Source: Promicromonospora sp. MEB111 (GTDB lineage Bacteria; Actinomycetota; Actinomycetes; Actinomycetales; Cellulomonadaceae). From it: 64,000 nucleotides of DNA. The stretch spans positions 232,276-296,275 of the forward strand of contig NZ_JARVSD010000018.1 in NCBI RefSeq assembly GCF_030209445.1, in the 5' to 3' direction. The notes under the pieces are model-generated. The model saw only the letters and a list, made by a program, of their open reading frames with translations, searched no databases and was not told the DNA's origin. Both the position numbers and the translations under genes were made by a program. Positions within the stretch are counted from its first letter, which is position 1. Every line of letters begins with the position of its first letter. Below are positions 9,058-17,163 of the stretch, one piece after another.

Positions 9058-9747
9058 TGTTCCCGACTCCATCAGGAGGCGGCGGCGGGATGACGTCAGG
9101 TGGGTGCGGATCGCCGCTGCGGCGGCTTGCGGGTCCCGTGCGTCCAGGGCGTCGAGCACGGCGCGGTGCTCCTGGACGACGGCGGTGAAGCGGCCGCCGT
9201 CCTGCGCCGTGGCCTCGTGCGTGTCCAGTCGGCCGCGGGGCATCGCGATCATCTGCGGGCCCAGCCGGTCCAGGGCCTCCAGGAGGAACCTGTTGCCCGC
9301 GGCCTCGGCCACCAGGCGGTGGAACGCGAAGTCGTGCTGCATCGCGGTGGCGGGATGCCCGTCGGACGACGCCAGCGCGCCCAGCCGGTCGGCCAGCGCC
9401 GCGAGCTGCGCGGGCGTGCGCCGGACGGCGGCCAGCGCGGCGGCCTCGGTCTCCAGCGCGATGCGGTACTCGACCAGCGCGAGGCGGTCGGCCAGGGACC
9501 GGGCGACGGGCGCGCCGTCGTCGTCCTCGGTGGGTGGGGTGAGCGCGTAGCTGCCGCTGCCGCGGCGGGTGTGGACCAGGCCCTCCAGGTTCAGGCGCGC
9601 GATGGCCTCGCGGACCACCGTACGGCTGACCTGGTGCTCGACGGCGAGCCGCGGCTCGCTCGGCAGCTTCTCGCCGGGGGCGATGTCGCCGTTGACGATG
9701 CGCGTGCGCAGCGTCTCCACGAGGGTGCCGCTCAGGGTCTGGGCCAT
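9052..9747 (-). CDS. GntR family regulator, FadR/FCD type
   Basis: 231 aa. N-terminal winged HTH (about 10-72: LRTRIVNGDIAPGEKLPSEP, then VSRTVVREAIARLNLEGLV) and a C-terminal FCD ligand domain (about 85-225) with the metal/effector helices (HDFAFHRLVAEAAGN, QEHRAVLDALDARD). It starts 44 nt after the talarate/galactarate dehydratase stop on the same strand, so the two genes are probably cotranscribed and the regulator likely senses the aldarate or a breakdown product. Confidence 0.88.
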   Translation of the reverse strand: MAQTLSGTLVETLRTRIVNGDIAPGEKLPSEPRLAVEHQVSRTVVREAIARLNLEGLVHTRRGSGSYALTPPTEDDDGAPVARSLADRLALVEYRIALETEAAALAAVRRTPAQLAALADRLGALASSDGHPATAMQHDFAFHRLVAEAAGNRFLLEALDRLGPQMIAMPRGRLDTHEATAQDGGRFTAVVQEHRAVLDALDARDPQAAAAAIRTHLTSSRRRLLMESGTR

Positions 9748-9791
9748 GGCCTCATGCTTCCATCTCGATCCCGCCGACCCCACCCGACGTG

Positions 9792-10925
9792 TCAGGCGGG
9801 GCCGAAGACCGCGGTCTCCGTGGTCCAGGCGCGGGCCTGCTCGCTGAAGGTCACGCCCAGGCCGGGGCGGTCCGGCACGAGCATGCGCCCGTCCTTGGTC
9901 TCGAGCCGCTCGTTGAACAGCGGGTCGAGCCAGTCGAAGTGCTCCACCCACGGCTCGCGCGGGTAGGTGGCGGCCAGGTGCAGGTGGATCTCCATCGCGA
10001 AGTGCGGCGCGAGGTCCAGCCCGGCCTGGTCGGCGAGCGTGAGCAGCCGCAGGAACTGCGTGATGCCGCCGACGCGCGGGGCGTCCGGCTGGATGATGTC
10101 GCACGCGCGGGTCGCGATGAGCCGCTCGTGCTCCGCCACGGAGGCAAGCATCTCGCCCGTGGCGATCGGGGTGTCCAGGGCTGCGGCCAGCGCCGCGTGG
10201 CCCTCGGCGTCGTAGGCGTCCAGCGGCTCCTCGATCCAGACGAGGTCGAACTCCTCCAGGCGCCGGCCCATGCGCAGGGCGGTGCCGCGGTCCCACTGCT
10301 GGTTGGCGTCGACCATGAGCGGCACGTCGGGTCCGATGTGCTCGCGGACGGCGGCGACGCGGGCGAGGTCCGTGCGCCCGTCGGGCAGGCCGACCTTGAT
10401 CTTGATGCCGCCGATGCCCTCGGCGATCGACCTGCTCGCGCGCTCCTTGACCTCCTCGATGCTCGCGTTGAGGAACCCGCCCGAGGTGTTGTAGGTGCGC
10501 ACGGAGTCGCGGTGCGCGCCGAGCAGCTTGGCCAGCGGCAGGCCGGCGCGCTTCGCCTTGAGGTCGTAGAGGGCGATGTCGACGGCGGCCAGCGCCTGGG
10601 TCGCCACTCCGGAACGGCCGACCGACGCGCCCGCCCAGAGCAGCTTCGTGTAGAGCTTGGCGATGTCGTTGGGGTCCTCCCCGATCGCGGACTGCGCCAC
10701 CTCCTTGGCGTGCGCGTACTGGGCGGGTCCGCCGGCGCGCTTGGAGTAGGAGAAGCCGAGGCCTTCGAACCCCTGCTCGGTGGTGATCTCCGCGAACAGG
10801 AACACGACCTCGGTCATGGGCTTCTGCCGCCCGGTGAAGACCTTGGCGTCGGAGATGGCGGTGGCCAGCGGCAGCGTGACAGTCGAGAGCTGCACGGTCC
10901 GGATGGCGTCGGGCTGGTACGTCAT
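9792..10925 (-). CDS. L-talarate/galactarate dehydratase (enolase superfamily)
   Basis: 377 aa. Dehydrates galactarate and/or L-talarate to a 5-keto-4-deoxy-aldarate. Residues match those of the Salmonella TalrD/GalrD with a constant offset of 20: K175 and K177 (KIKVG), D206 and N208 (VDANQQWD), E232, E258 (ATGE) and H308 (APHF). The N-terminal FSYSKRAGG loop is also that of the TalrD group. AAAGGAG lies 4 nt before the ATG. The product can enter the KdgD route at 3174-4133. Confidence 0.88.
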   Translation of the reverse strand: MTYQPDAIRTVQLSTVTLPLATAISDAKVFTGRQKPMTEVVFLFAEITTEQGFEGLGFSYSKRAGGPAQYAHAKEVAQSAIGEDPNDIAKLYTKLLWAGASVGRSGVATQALAAVDIALYDLKAKRAGLPLAKLLGAHRDSVRTYNTSGGFLNASIEEVKERASRSIAEGIGGIKIKVGLPDGRTDLARVAAVREHIGPDVPLMVDANQQWDRGTALRMGRRLEEFDLVWIEEPLDAYDAEGHAALAAALDTPIATGEMLASVAEHERLIATRACDIIQPDAPRVGGITQFLRLLTLADQAGLDLAPHFAMEIHLHLAATYPREPWVEHFDWLDPLFNERLETKDGRMLVPDRPGLGVTFSEQARAWTTETAVFGPA

Positions 10926-10955
10926 GGCGCTCCTTTGCGGCGGGATGTTCTACCG

Positions 10956-10985
10956 ATCATACAAGTCGTGAACCTGTCTGACCAA
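10956..10985 (-). promoter_or_regulatory. Predicted promoter of the dehydratase-gntR operon
   Basis: On the minus strand TTGGTC (10980-10985) is followed after 18 nt by TATGAT (10956-10961), a good -35/-10 pair. It lies in the 81-nt space between the divergent dehydratase and SDR genes, where the GntR protein would be expected to bind; I did not find a clean dyad. Confidence 0.5.
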
Positions 10986-11006
10986 TATGGATGGGACCCT
11001 GGGTCC

Positions 11007-11948
11007 ATGACCTCCCACCTCGTCCTCGGCGCCGGGCCTGTCGGCACCGCGCTCGCCCTCCGGCTGGCGCGTGCCGGCCGCTCCGTCGGGGTCGTGACCC
11101 GCTCCGGCGGCGGCCCCGAGCACCCCCGCGTGGAGCGGATCGCCCTCGACGCCACGGACGCGACGGCGCTCGCGGCGGCCGCCCGGGGAGCGGACGTGCT
11201 CTACAACTGCGCGAACCCGGGCTCGTACCAGGCGTGGGAGCGCGGCTGGCCCCCGCTGGCGGGTGCGGTGCTGCACGCGGCCGAGGTCTCCGGCGCGGTG
11301 CTCGTGACGCTGAGCAACCTCTACGGCTACGGCCCCGTGGACGGGCCGATGACCCGCGGCCTGCCGCTCGCGGCGTCGGACCACAAGGGCCGGCTCCGGG
11401 CGCGGCTGTGGCAGGAAGCGCTCGTCGCCCATCGCGCCGGGCGGGTGCGGGCCACCGAGGCGCGCGCCTCCGACTACATCGGGCCGACCGTCCCCACCTC
11501 CCACGGCCTGCTGCCCATGTACGCGGCGGCGACGCTCGCGGGCCGGCCCGCCTCGGTCATGGCCGACCCGGACCAGCCGCACACCTGGACGGCGGTCGAC
11601 GACGTCGCCGCGACCCTCGTCGCGCTCGGCGCCGACGACCGGGCCTGGGGCTCGCCGTGGCTGGTGCCGTCCAACCCGCCCGCGACCGTCCGCGAGGTGC
11701 TGCGCGAGCTGGGTGCGCGGGCCGGGACGGGGGAGCCCCGGCTGCGCCGCGTGCCGCGCGCGGTGCTGCGGGCCGGGGGCCTGGTGGTGCCGCTGCTGCG
11801 CGAGGCGCTGGGCGTGCTCTACCAGTACGACCGGCCGTTCGTGGCGGACGCGGCCGAGACCACCGGGGTGTTCGGCGTCCGGCCGACGCCGTGGGACGAC
11901 GTCCTGGACGCGACGGCAACGGCGTGGCGGGCGCGGGCGGTGGCCTGA
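11007..11948 (+). CDS. NAD(P)-binding Rossmann/SDR-type epimerase-like protein
   Basis: 313 aa. N-terminal nucleotide motif LVLGAGPVGTALALRLARAG (GxGxxG), a family-typical strand-end NLYGYGP, and ASDYIGPTV in the middle, as in atypical extended SDR proteins annotated as NAD-dependent epimerase/dehydratase. A standard YxxxK dyad is not evident, so catalysis is uncertain. No good SD precedes the ATG. Divergent from the galactarate dehydratase, so a sugar-acid role is possible but unproven. Confidence 0.7.
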   Translation: MTSHLVLGAGPVGTALALRLARAGRSVGVVTRSGGGPEHPRVERIALDATDATALAAAARGADVLYNCANPGSYQAWERGWPPLAGAVLHAAEVSGAVLVTLSNLYGYGPVDGPMTRGLPLAASDHKGRLRARLWQEALVAHRAGRVRATEARASDYIGPTVPTSHGLLPMYAAATLAGRPASVMADPDQPHTWTAVDDVAATLVALGADDRAWGSPWLVPSNPPATVREVLRELGARAGTGEPRLRRVPRAVLRAGGLVVPLLREALGVLYQYDRPFVADAAETTGVFGVRPTPWDDVLDATATAWRARAVA

Positions 11949-11975
11949 GCCGACCCGAGCCTGAGCCGACCCGAA
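11944..11975. repeat. 16-bp tandem duplication covering a stop codon
   Basis: CCTGAGCCGACCCGAG is followed directly by CCTGAGCCGACCCGAA. The first copy contains the stop of the SDR gene. Similar small duplications occur at 14522, 29147, 33223 and 39616. Confidence 0.8.
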
Positions 11976-11994
11976 AGGGGAGACGAGCGGCTGG

Positions 11995-12000
11995 TAGCAT
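11995..12000 (+). promoter_or_regulatory. -10 element of a leaderless cmtR transcript
   Basis: TAGCAT (TANNNT) ends 6 nt before the ATG at 12007, so the transcript would begin at or next to the start codon. No SD is visible before the ATG. No convincing -35 was found. Confidence 0.4.
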
Positions 12001-12006
12001 CGTCGT

Positions 12007-12435
12007 ATGGCGATGACAGAGGTTACGGGCGATGTCGCGGCCCGGGAGTCCGAGGCGATGGTCGTGGCGGCGTGCCTGTTCCACGGGTTCTCGGACCCGT
12101 CGCGGCTGGCGATCCTGCAGCACCTGGCCCTCGGCGAGCACCGCGTGGTGGACCTGACCGGCCACCTGGGCCTCGCGCAGTCCACGGTGTCGAAGCACCT
12201 GGCCTGCCTGCGGGACTGCGGGCTCGTCGAGTCCCGCCCGCAGGGCCGGGCGTCGGTGTTCTCGCTGACCCACCCGGAGGCGACGCTCGCGGTCCTCGCG
12301 TCCGCCGAGAAGCTTCTCGCGCTGACCGGCGACGCCGTGGCCCTGTGCCCGGTCTACGGCGTGGACGGCTCGGCGGTGCACCCGACGGGGGCGGCGGCGC
12401 AGGCTGCGACGACGGCGCCGGGGGCGGCGTCGTGA
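12007..12435 (+). CDS. cmtR: ArsR/SmtB family metal sensor, CmtR type
   Basis: 142 aa winged HTH repressor (HTH about 45-70, LGLAQSTVSKHLACLRDCG). Cys67 and Cys71 in the recognition helix and Cys114 in the C-terminal part (ALCPVYG) match the Cys57/Cys61/Cys102 set of mycobacterial CmtR, which senses Cd(II)/Pb(II). The stop overlaps the start of a cation diffusion exporter by 4 nt, so the two form a sensor-exporter operon. Metal identity is inferred from the cysteine pattern. Confidence 0.85.
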   Translation: MAMTEVTGDVAARESEAMVVAACLFHGFSDPSRLAILQHLALGEHRVVDLTGHLGLAQSTVSKHLACLRDCGLVESRPQGRASVFSLTHPEATLAVLASAEKLLALTGDAVALCPVYGVDGSAVHPTGAAAQAATTAPGAAS

Positions 12436-13373
12436 GCCACAGCCACGGTCCCGGGGGCCACACCCACGACCACGGCGCCCACGGCGACCCCGGCGGACGG
12501 CGCCGCCTGGCCGTCGCGTTCGGCATCACGGCGTCCGTCTTCGTGGCCCAGGCGGTCGGCGCCCTGCTCACCGGCAGCCTCGCGCTCCTGGTCGACACCG
12601 CGCACATGCTCACCGACGTGGCGGGCCTCGCCATCGCGCTCGGGGCGGCGTCGCTCGCGCTGCGGCCGCCGTCGTCCCGCCGGACCTGGGGGTTCCGGCG
12701 CGCCGAGATCCTGGCCGCGCTGGCGCAGGCCGCGGTGCTGCTCGCCGTCGGCGTCTACGCCCTGGTCGAGGGCGTGAGCCGCCTGGTCGGACCGGCCGAG
12801 GCGCCCGGTCCGGGCCTGCTCGTCTTCGGCGTCGTCGGCCTGGTGGGCAACGTGGTGGCGCTGCTCGTGCTCGCGGGCGGCCGCTCGGCGTCGTTCAACC
12901 TGCGCGCCGCGTTCCTGGAGGTGGTCAACGACGCGCTCGGCTCGGTGGCGGTGATCGTGGCCGCGGTCGTGATCGCGACGACGGGCTGGGAGCGGGCCGA
13001 CGCCGTCGCGGGGCTCGTCATCGCCGTCCTCATCCTGCCGCGCGCCGCCCGGCTGCTGGCCGACTCCGCGAGCGTGCTGCTGGAGTCGACCCCGCCCGGC
13101 ATGGACCTCGACGAGGTGCGGGCCCGGCTGCTGGAGGTCGAGCACGTCGAGGAGGTGCACGACCTGCACGCCTCGCTCGTCGCGACCGGCCTGCCGACCA
13201 TCAGCGCCCACGTCGTCGTGCGCGACGTGTGCTTCCGGGACGGGCAGGCGCCGCCGGTGCTCGACGCGCTGCAGAGATGCGTCGCCACGCAGTTCGACGT
13301 GCGCGTGGAGCACTCGACCTTCCAGCTCGAACCCGCCGAGCACGCCCGGCACGAGGCACCGACGCACGCCTGA
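12432..13373 (+). CDS. Cation diffusion facilitator metal exporter
   Basis: 313 aa from a GTG overlapping the cmtR stop (GTGA). His-rich cytoplasmic N-terminus (HSHGPGGHTHDHGAHGD), six predicted membrane helices, then a ferredoxin-like cytoplasmic domain from about 205. The transport site has the usual H58-D62 pair in TM2 (HMLTD), but in TM5 the usual histidine is glutamate: E163-xxx-D167 (EVVND). It would pump a divalent metal out in exchange for protons. Specificity is probably Cd/Zn/Pb from the CmtR partner, but the altered site leaves it open. Confidence 0.88.
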   Translation: MSHSHGPGGHTHDHGAHGDPGGRRRLAVAFGITASVFVAQAVGALLTGSLALLVDTAHMLTDVAGLAIALGAASLALRPPSSRRTWGFRRAEILAALAQAAVLLAVGVYALVEGVSRLVGPAEAPGPGLLVFGVVGLVGNVVALLVLAGGRSASFNLRAAFLEVVNDALGSVAVIVAAVVIATTGWERADAVAGLVIAVLILPRAARLLADSASVLLESTPPGMDLDEVRARLLEVEHVEEVHDLHASLVATGLPTISAHVVVRDVCFRDGQAPPVLDALQRCVATQFDVRVEHSTFQLEPAEHARHEAPTHA

Positions 13374-13400
13374 CGTGTCCGGTGCCCGGCCGGGACTCGC

Positions 13401-14012
13401 CTACGCCCCCGACACCCCGCACACCCGCTCGACCAGGTCGCGCCAGCCCGCCTCGAAGCGGGCCGTCGGCTCCGGCCCCTCCAGCTCCGGGCCGGCGAAG
13501 AGCTGGAGCAGCAGCGGGCCGTCCAGCGCGTACGCGAGCTGGCCCGCGAGTACCTCGATGTCGGCGCCCGGCAGGTGGACCTCGCGCAGCAGCACCCGCA
13601 GGTGGATCTCGGACAGGGGCCGACGCCGGCCGGCCGCGTGCCGGCCGTCGATCGTGGCGCGCGCGACGGCGTGGTGGTCGGCGAGGAAGCGGACCCGCGC
13701 CGTGCCGTAGGCGATGAGCCGGTCGATCGCGGGTGCCCCCGGGCCGAGCGGCGGCGGGCCGCTGAGCACCCGTTCCTGCAGCTCGCGCTCGCTGTCGTCG
13801 AGCAGGGCCTGGAAGATGCCGGCCCGGGAGCCGAACCGGCGGAACACGGTGCCCTTGCCGAGCCCGGAGCGTTCGGCCAGGAGGTCCATCGTGAGACAGT
13901 CCGGCCCCGCCTCGGCCAGGAGCTCGCGGGCGGCGGCGAGCAGCACCTGACGGTTGCGGGCGGCGTCGGCCCGCTCGGGCTGCGGTGTGCCCCACGTCAT
14001 CGGCGTGCTCAT
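13401..14012 (-). CDS. TetR family transcriptional regulator
   Basis: 203 aa. N-terminal HTH (about 18-65; LTMDLLAERSGLGKGTVFRR) and an all-helical ligand domain (SetR/TetR_C-like, VRFLADHHAVARATIDGR). Divergent from the Ddn-like gene that starts 86 nt away, so it probably represses that gene. The ligand is unknown. The ATG is the first in-frame start; no strong SD. Confidence 0.82.
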   Translation of the reverse strand: MSTPMTWGTPQPERADAARNRQVLLAAARELLAEAGPDCLTMDLLAERSGLGKGTVFRRFGSRAGIFQALLDDSERELQERVLSGPPPLGPGAPAIDRLIAYGTARVRFLADHHAVARATIDGRHAAGRRRPLSEIHLRVLLREVHLPGADIEVLAGQLAYALDGPLLLQLFAGPELEGPEPTARFEAGWRDLVERVCGVSGA

Positions 14013-14098
14013 GCTCCGGATGCTATCGGGAACGGCATAAGCGGGGTAAAGTCCGGTTAGGTCGGCCGGGGGGCCGACGGAGGTCCGAGGAGGACAAG

Positions 14099-14530
14099 AT
14101 GACTGACATGAACACCGAGATCATCGAGGCGTTCAGGGCGAACGCGGGCGTCGTGAACGCGCCCGTCGCGGGTGGGCACTTCGACGGCAAGCGGCTGCTG
14201 CTCCTGCACCACGTCGGACGGGTCAGCGGCAAGCAGTACGTGACGCCGCTGGTGGCCGCGACGGACGGCGACGCCTACCTCGTCGTGGGCTCGATGGGCG
14301 GCGCGCCCAAGGACCCGACCTGGGTGGCCAACGTGGAGGACGGCGCCGCGGAGACGACCATCGAGGTGGGCGGCCAGACCCTGCGGGCGACCGCCACCGT
14401 GGTGCGCCCGACGGCGCCCGAGTGGGAGCGGCTCTACGGGATCTGGGCCGAGTACTGGCCGGACGCCAAGGTGTACGAGACCCACACCGACCGCAAGTTC
14501 CCGGTGATCCGGCTGGAGCCGACGGCCTGA
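14099..14530 (+). CDS. Nitroreductase/deazaflavin (F420)-dependent oxidoreductase, Ddn-like
   Basis: 143 aa split-barrel protein of the DUF385/Ddn family, which uses F420H2 and is mostly actinobacterial. Family pattern visible: GKRLLLLHHVGRVSGKQYVTPL near the start, GGAPKDPTWVANVE in the middle, and PEWERLYGIWAEYWPDA near the end. GAGGAGG SD 6 nt before the ATG. Divergent from a TetR gene. The substrate is not known. Confidence 0.85.
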   Translation: MTDMNTEIIEAFRANAGVVNAPVAGGHFDGKRLLLLHHVGRVSGKQYVTPLVAATDGDAYLVVGSMGGAPKDPTWVANVEDGAAETTIEVGGQTLRATATVVRPTAPEWERLYGIWAEYWPDAKVYETHTDRKFPVIRLEPTA

Positions 14531-14549
14531 GCCCCACGGCCTGAGCCCG
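14522..14549. repeat. 14-bp tandem duplication covering a stop codon
   Basis: ACGGCCTGAGCCCC is followed directly by ACGGCCTGAGCCCG; the TGA in the first copy ends the Ddn-like gene. Confidence 0.8.
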
Positions 14550-14573
14550 GCAGCCCCGCGCCCGGCGCGTGGC

Positions 14574-15692
14574 TCACCCCGCGCCGACCGAGCGGACGAA
14601 CTCCCGCACGCGCGCCGCCATCTCCTCGGGCACCTCGCCGACGGTGAAGTGCCCGCCCTTCGTCAGGCGGTCGAACACCCGCAGGTCGAGGTAGTGGCGG
14701 CGCGCGAGCGACTCCGGATACGTGCCCTCGTGCCGCTGGACGAGGACGGCCGCGGGCACCGTCGTGGGCGGGATCGGTCCGGGCTGGTCGGCGCCCTCGT
14801 AGTAGGGGCGGAACGACGACGCGATGGTCTGGGTGGCCCAGTAGATCGTGGCCTCGGTGAGGATCCGGTCCCGGGAGATGCGCCGCTCCACCGCGCGCGG
14901 GTCGCCGGGCGGGGTGTCGCTCCACTCGACGAGCTTCTCCGTCAGCCAGGCCAGGAGGCCGGCGGGGGAGTCGTTGAGGGCGGTCGCGAGCGTGTCCGGC
15001 CGGGTGGCCTGGACGTGGCCGTAGGCGCCGTCGGTCCCGTGCTGGGCGGCGATGCCGTCGAAGAACTCCTTGACCTCCGGGTCGTCGAGGGTCGTGCGCT
15101 CCTCGGCGGTGGGGAAGTGGGCGTGGGTGGCGACGATGCCCGCCACGTGCTCGGGATACCGGGCGGCGATGAGATCGCTGACGTTCGCGGTCACGTCCTC
15201 GCCGTAGGTGAAGTACCGCTGGTAGCCGAGCACGTCGGTCATCAGCGCGTGCATGGTGGCGGCCAGGCGCGTCTCCGACATCTCGCCGTCCGCGTACGGC
15301 GTCGAGAACGCGAAGCCGGGCAGGCTCGCGACCACCACGTCGAACTCCGGAAGCAGGTCTGCGAAGTCGAGCTGCAGCGCGAACGTGTGCGGCCACCCGT
15401 GCAGCACGAGCAGCGCCGGCGCACCGGCCTCCTGCGACCGGAGGTGCGCGAAGTGCACGTCCGCGCCGCCGATCCCGGCGAGGAACTGCGGGTGCCCGTT
15501 CAGCCAGGCCTCACGCGCCCGCCAGTCCCAGCCGATCCAGTGGTCGACGAGCTCGCGCAGGTAGCCGGACGTCATGCCCGACGGCGGACGCCGGGGCGAG
15601 TCCTCGGGGATCCTGCTGCGCGCCAGGCGATCGCGCAGGTCGGTCAGGACCTGGTCGGGGACGTGCACGGTGAAGGGCCGGGGCTCGCTCAT
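14574..15692 (-). CDS. Epoxide hydrolase (EHN-type alpha/beta hydrolase)
   Basis: 372 aa. N-terminal EHN cap region (about 1-105, with WRAREAWLNGHPQF), oxyanion segment HGWP, nucleophile Asp in TYGEDVTAN where the usual GGDWG is degenerate, cap tyrosine region IYWATQTIASSFRPYY, and catalytic His in KGGHF near the C-terminus. Hydrolyses an epoxide or ester to a diol. Ends convergently to the Ddn-like gene. A second, better-conserved member lies at 37918. Confidence 0.82.
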   Translation of the reverse strand: MSEPRPFTVHVPDQVLTDLRDRLARSRIPEDSPRRPPSGMTSGYLRELVDHWIGWDWRAREAWLNGHPQFLAGIGGADVHFAHLRSQEAGAPALLVLHGWPHTFALQLDFADLLPEFDVVVASLPGFAFSTPYADGEMSETRLAATMHALMTDVLGYQRYFTYGEDVTANVSDLIAARYPEHVAGIVATHAHFPTAEERTTLDDPEVKEFFDGIAAQHGTDGAYGHVQATRPDTLATALNDSPAGLLAWLTEKLVEWSDTPPGDPRAVERRISRDRILTEATIYWATQTIASSFRPYYEGADQPGPIPPTTVPAAVLVQRHEGTYPESLARRHYLDLRVFDRLTKGGHFTVGEVPEEMAARVREFVRSVGAG

Positions 15693-15786
15693 GCCCCGAC
15701 GTTATGCGCCGCCACTGACATCCACCCGGGCCATGACGGCCGGACGGACAGGTCACCCGGGTGTCCTGCCCGTCCGGCCGCGAGGG

Positions 15787-17034
15787 TCAGGGGTTGACCG
15801 TCACCTTCAGCGTGCCCGCCGGGCCGGCGCGGAAGGTGAGCACCGCGCCCGTCGTCGGCTCGGTCCAGGACGAGCCCGCCGCGAACGGGGCGTCGTCCAG
15901 GCCGCCCGCCGAACCCGGCGTCGCGTCCACCACCCGGACCGGGCCCTCGCCCGACCGCACGGACGTGTCGACCGTGTAGACCAGCGCGCCTCGCGCGCCG
16001 ATGCCCTCGTCGTAACCCACGGGCTGCCGGTTCTCGACGACGACGGCGCGCGTCGCCGACAGCGGGTACACCACCATCGCGTCCTGCCCCGGGCTCGCGT
16101 CACCCGAGCGTGCCACCGGCGCCAGCCGCGCGGACGTCGTCCGCCCCTGGCCGGCGCAGACCACCTGGTCGTCGTCCAGCCAGCCGAGCTGCCACCGGTG
16201 CCAGGCGAAGTACTCCGGCCCCGCACCCGAGATCAGGCCCATGAGGTCCCAGCCGCCGACCGCGGCGTGGTAGTTGCCCGGGTCCTCCGGCGGCGCCTCG
16301 AACAGGTAGAGGTCCGGCAGGCCGAGCGTGTGCCCCGACTCGTGGGCCAGCACGAGCCCGCCCCAGCGCCACTGGTCGTAGCCGAACGTCACGGCGTGCG
16401 TGAGGTGGTTGCCGTCGGCGGTGACGTCCAGGAAGTTCGTCGTGGGCGAGTAGGTGATGTTCGGCGCCTCCTTGGTGGCCGTCACCCAGACCACGTCGAC
16501 GTCGGTGAAGTCGAACGTGTCGTCCGCCGCGGCGATCGCGTCGCCGATGTAGCGGACGTGGTCCTCGTAGCTCAGGCCCCGCTCGAACGGGTACGACGTG
16601 GACGGCTCGGGCATCCGCACCCAGCCGTCCGACGTCGTCGTGGTGACGTCCAGCCTGCCGCCCGAGACCCGCTCCAGGTACTCGACGCCCGAGGCCAGGT
16701 TGGCCTCCGCCTCCTGGGCCGAGCCCGCGGACGCCGGATGGTCGTCGAAGTCCACGAGCAGCAGCGCGGCCTTGAGCGTGCCGACGGCCGGGAGCGCCTG
16801 GTCGTCCACCGGGAACCCGGAGCCGAGCCCGCCGACGGCGGCGGGCAGGCGGCAGTCGGCGGCGCCGTGCACCGCGGTCGGGGCGACGGACGATGCCGCC
16901 GACGGCGCGGCGGACGGCGGCGGGGAGGCCGCCGCGCTCGCCGGCACGGCGCCGAGGGCGAGGGCGAGGGCGCTCGCGGCGACCGCCGCGAGCGGTAGGG
17001 CCAGGGACGGTCGGGCGGCTCGCTGCTGCTTCAT
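15787..17034 (-). CDS. Secreted M6 family metalloprotease
   Basis: 415 aa. Sec signal peptide with predicted cut after ASA at about residue 34, then a low-complexity Pro/Ala/Ser linker to about 56. The zinc site is HESGHTLGLPDLY: H231, E232, H235 and a downstream D241, the metzincin-like HExxHxxGxxD of the M6 (immune inhibitor A-like) group. GGWDLMGL gives the Met-turn. C-terminal beta domain without recognisable binding modules. It lies downstream of the GH127 gene across a 42-bp palindrome, on the same strand, and could cut extracellular proteins to feed the peptide importer. Confidence 0.85.
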   Translation of the reverse strand: MKQQRAARPSLALPLAAVAASALALALGAVPASAAASPPPSAAPSAASSVAPTAVHGAADCRLPAAVGGLGSGFPVDDQALPAVGTLKAALLLVDFDDHPASAGSAQEAEANLASGVEYLERVSGGRLDVTTTTSDGWVRMPEPSTSYPFERGLSYEDHVRYIGDAIAAADDTFDFTDVDVVWVTATKEAPNITYSPTTNFLDVTADGNHLTHAVTFGYDQWRWGGLVLAHESGHTLGLPDLYLFEAPPEDPGNYHAAVGGWDLMGLISGAGPEYFAWHRWQLGWLDDDQVVCAGQGRTTSARLAPVARSGDASPGQDAMVVYPLSATRAVVVENRQPVGYDEGIGARGALVYTVDTSVRSGEGPVRVVDATPGSAGGLDDAPFAAGSSWTEPTTGAVLTFRAGPAGTLKVTVNP

Positions 17035-17118
17035 GCGTGCTCTCCAGTTCGCTGGTCGGACATCACTCGAACCTTGCCTGCACCGCCGGGTCCGCGCTCG
17101 CGCGCCGGCCGGCGGAGC

Positions 17119-17160
17119 TGTCAGACGTACAGGTCACCCGGGTGACCTGTACGTCTGACA
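17119..17160. repeat. 42-bp palindromic repeat, copy 1 (perfect)
   Basis: A perfect 21+21 palindrome beginning TGTCAGACGTACAGGTCACC and ending in its complement, 3 nt after the GH127 stop. Three other 42-bp copies are at 18423, 30401 and 40683. Confidence 0.9.
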
Positions 17161-17163
17161 CGT

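Noticed and set aside
17119..17160. CRISPR repeat or phage attachment site
   Set aside because: The four copies are kilobases apart, palindromic and without spacers, cas genes or an integrase.
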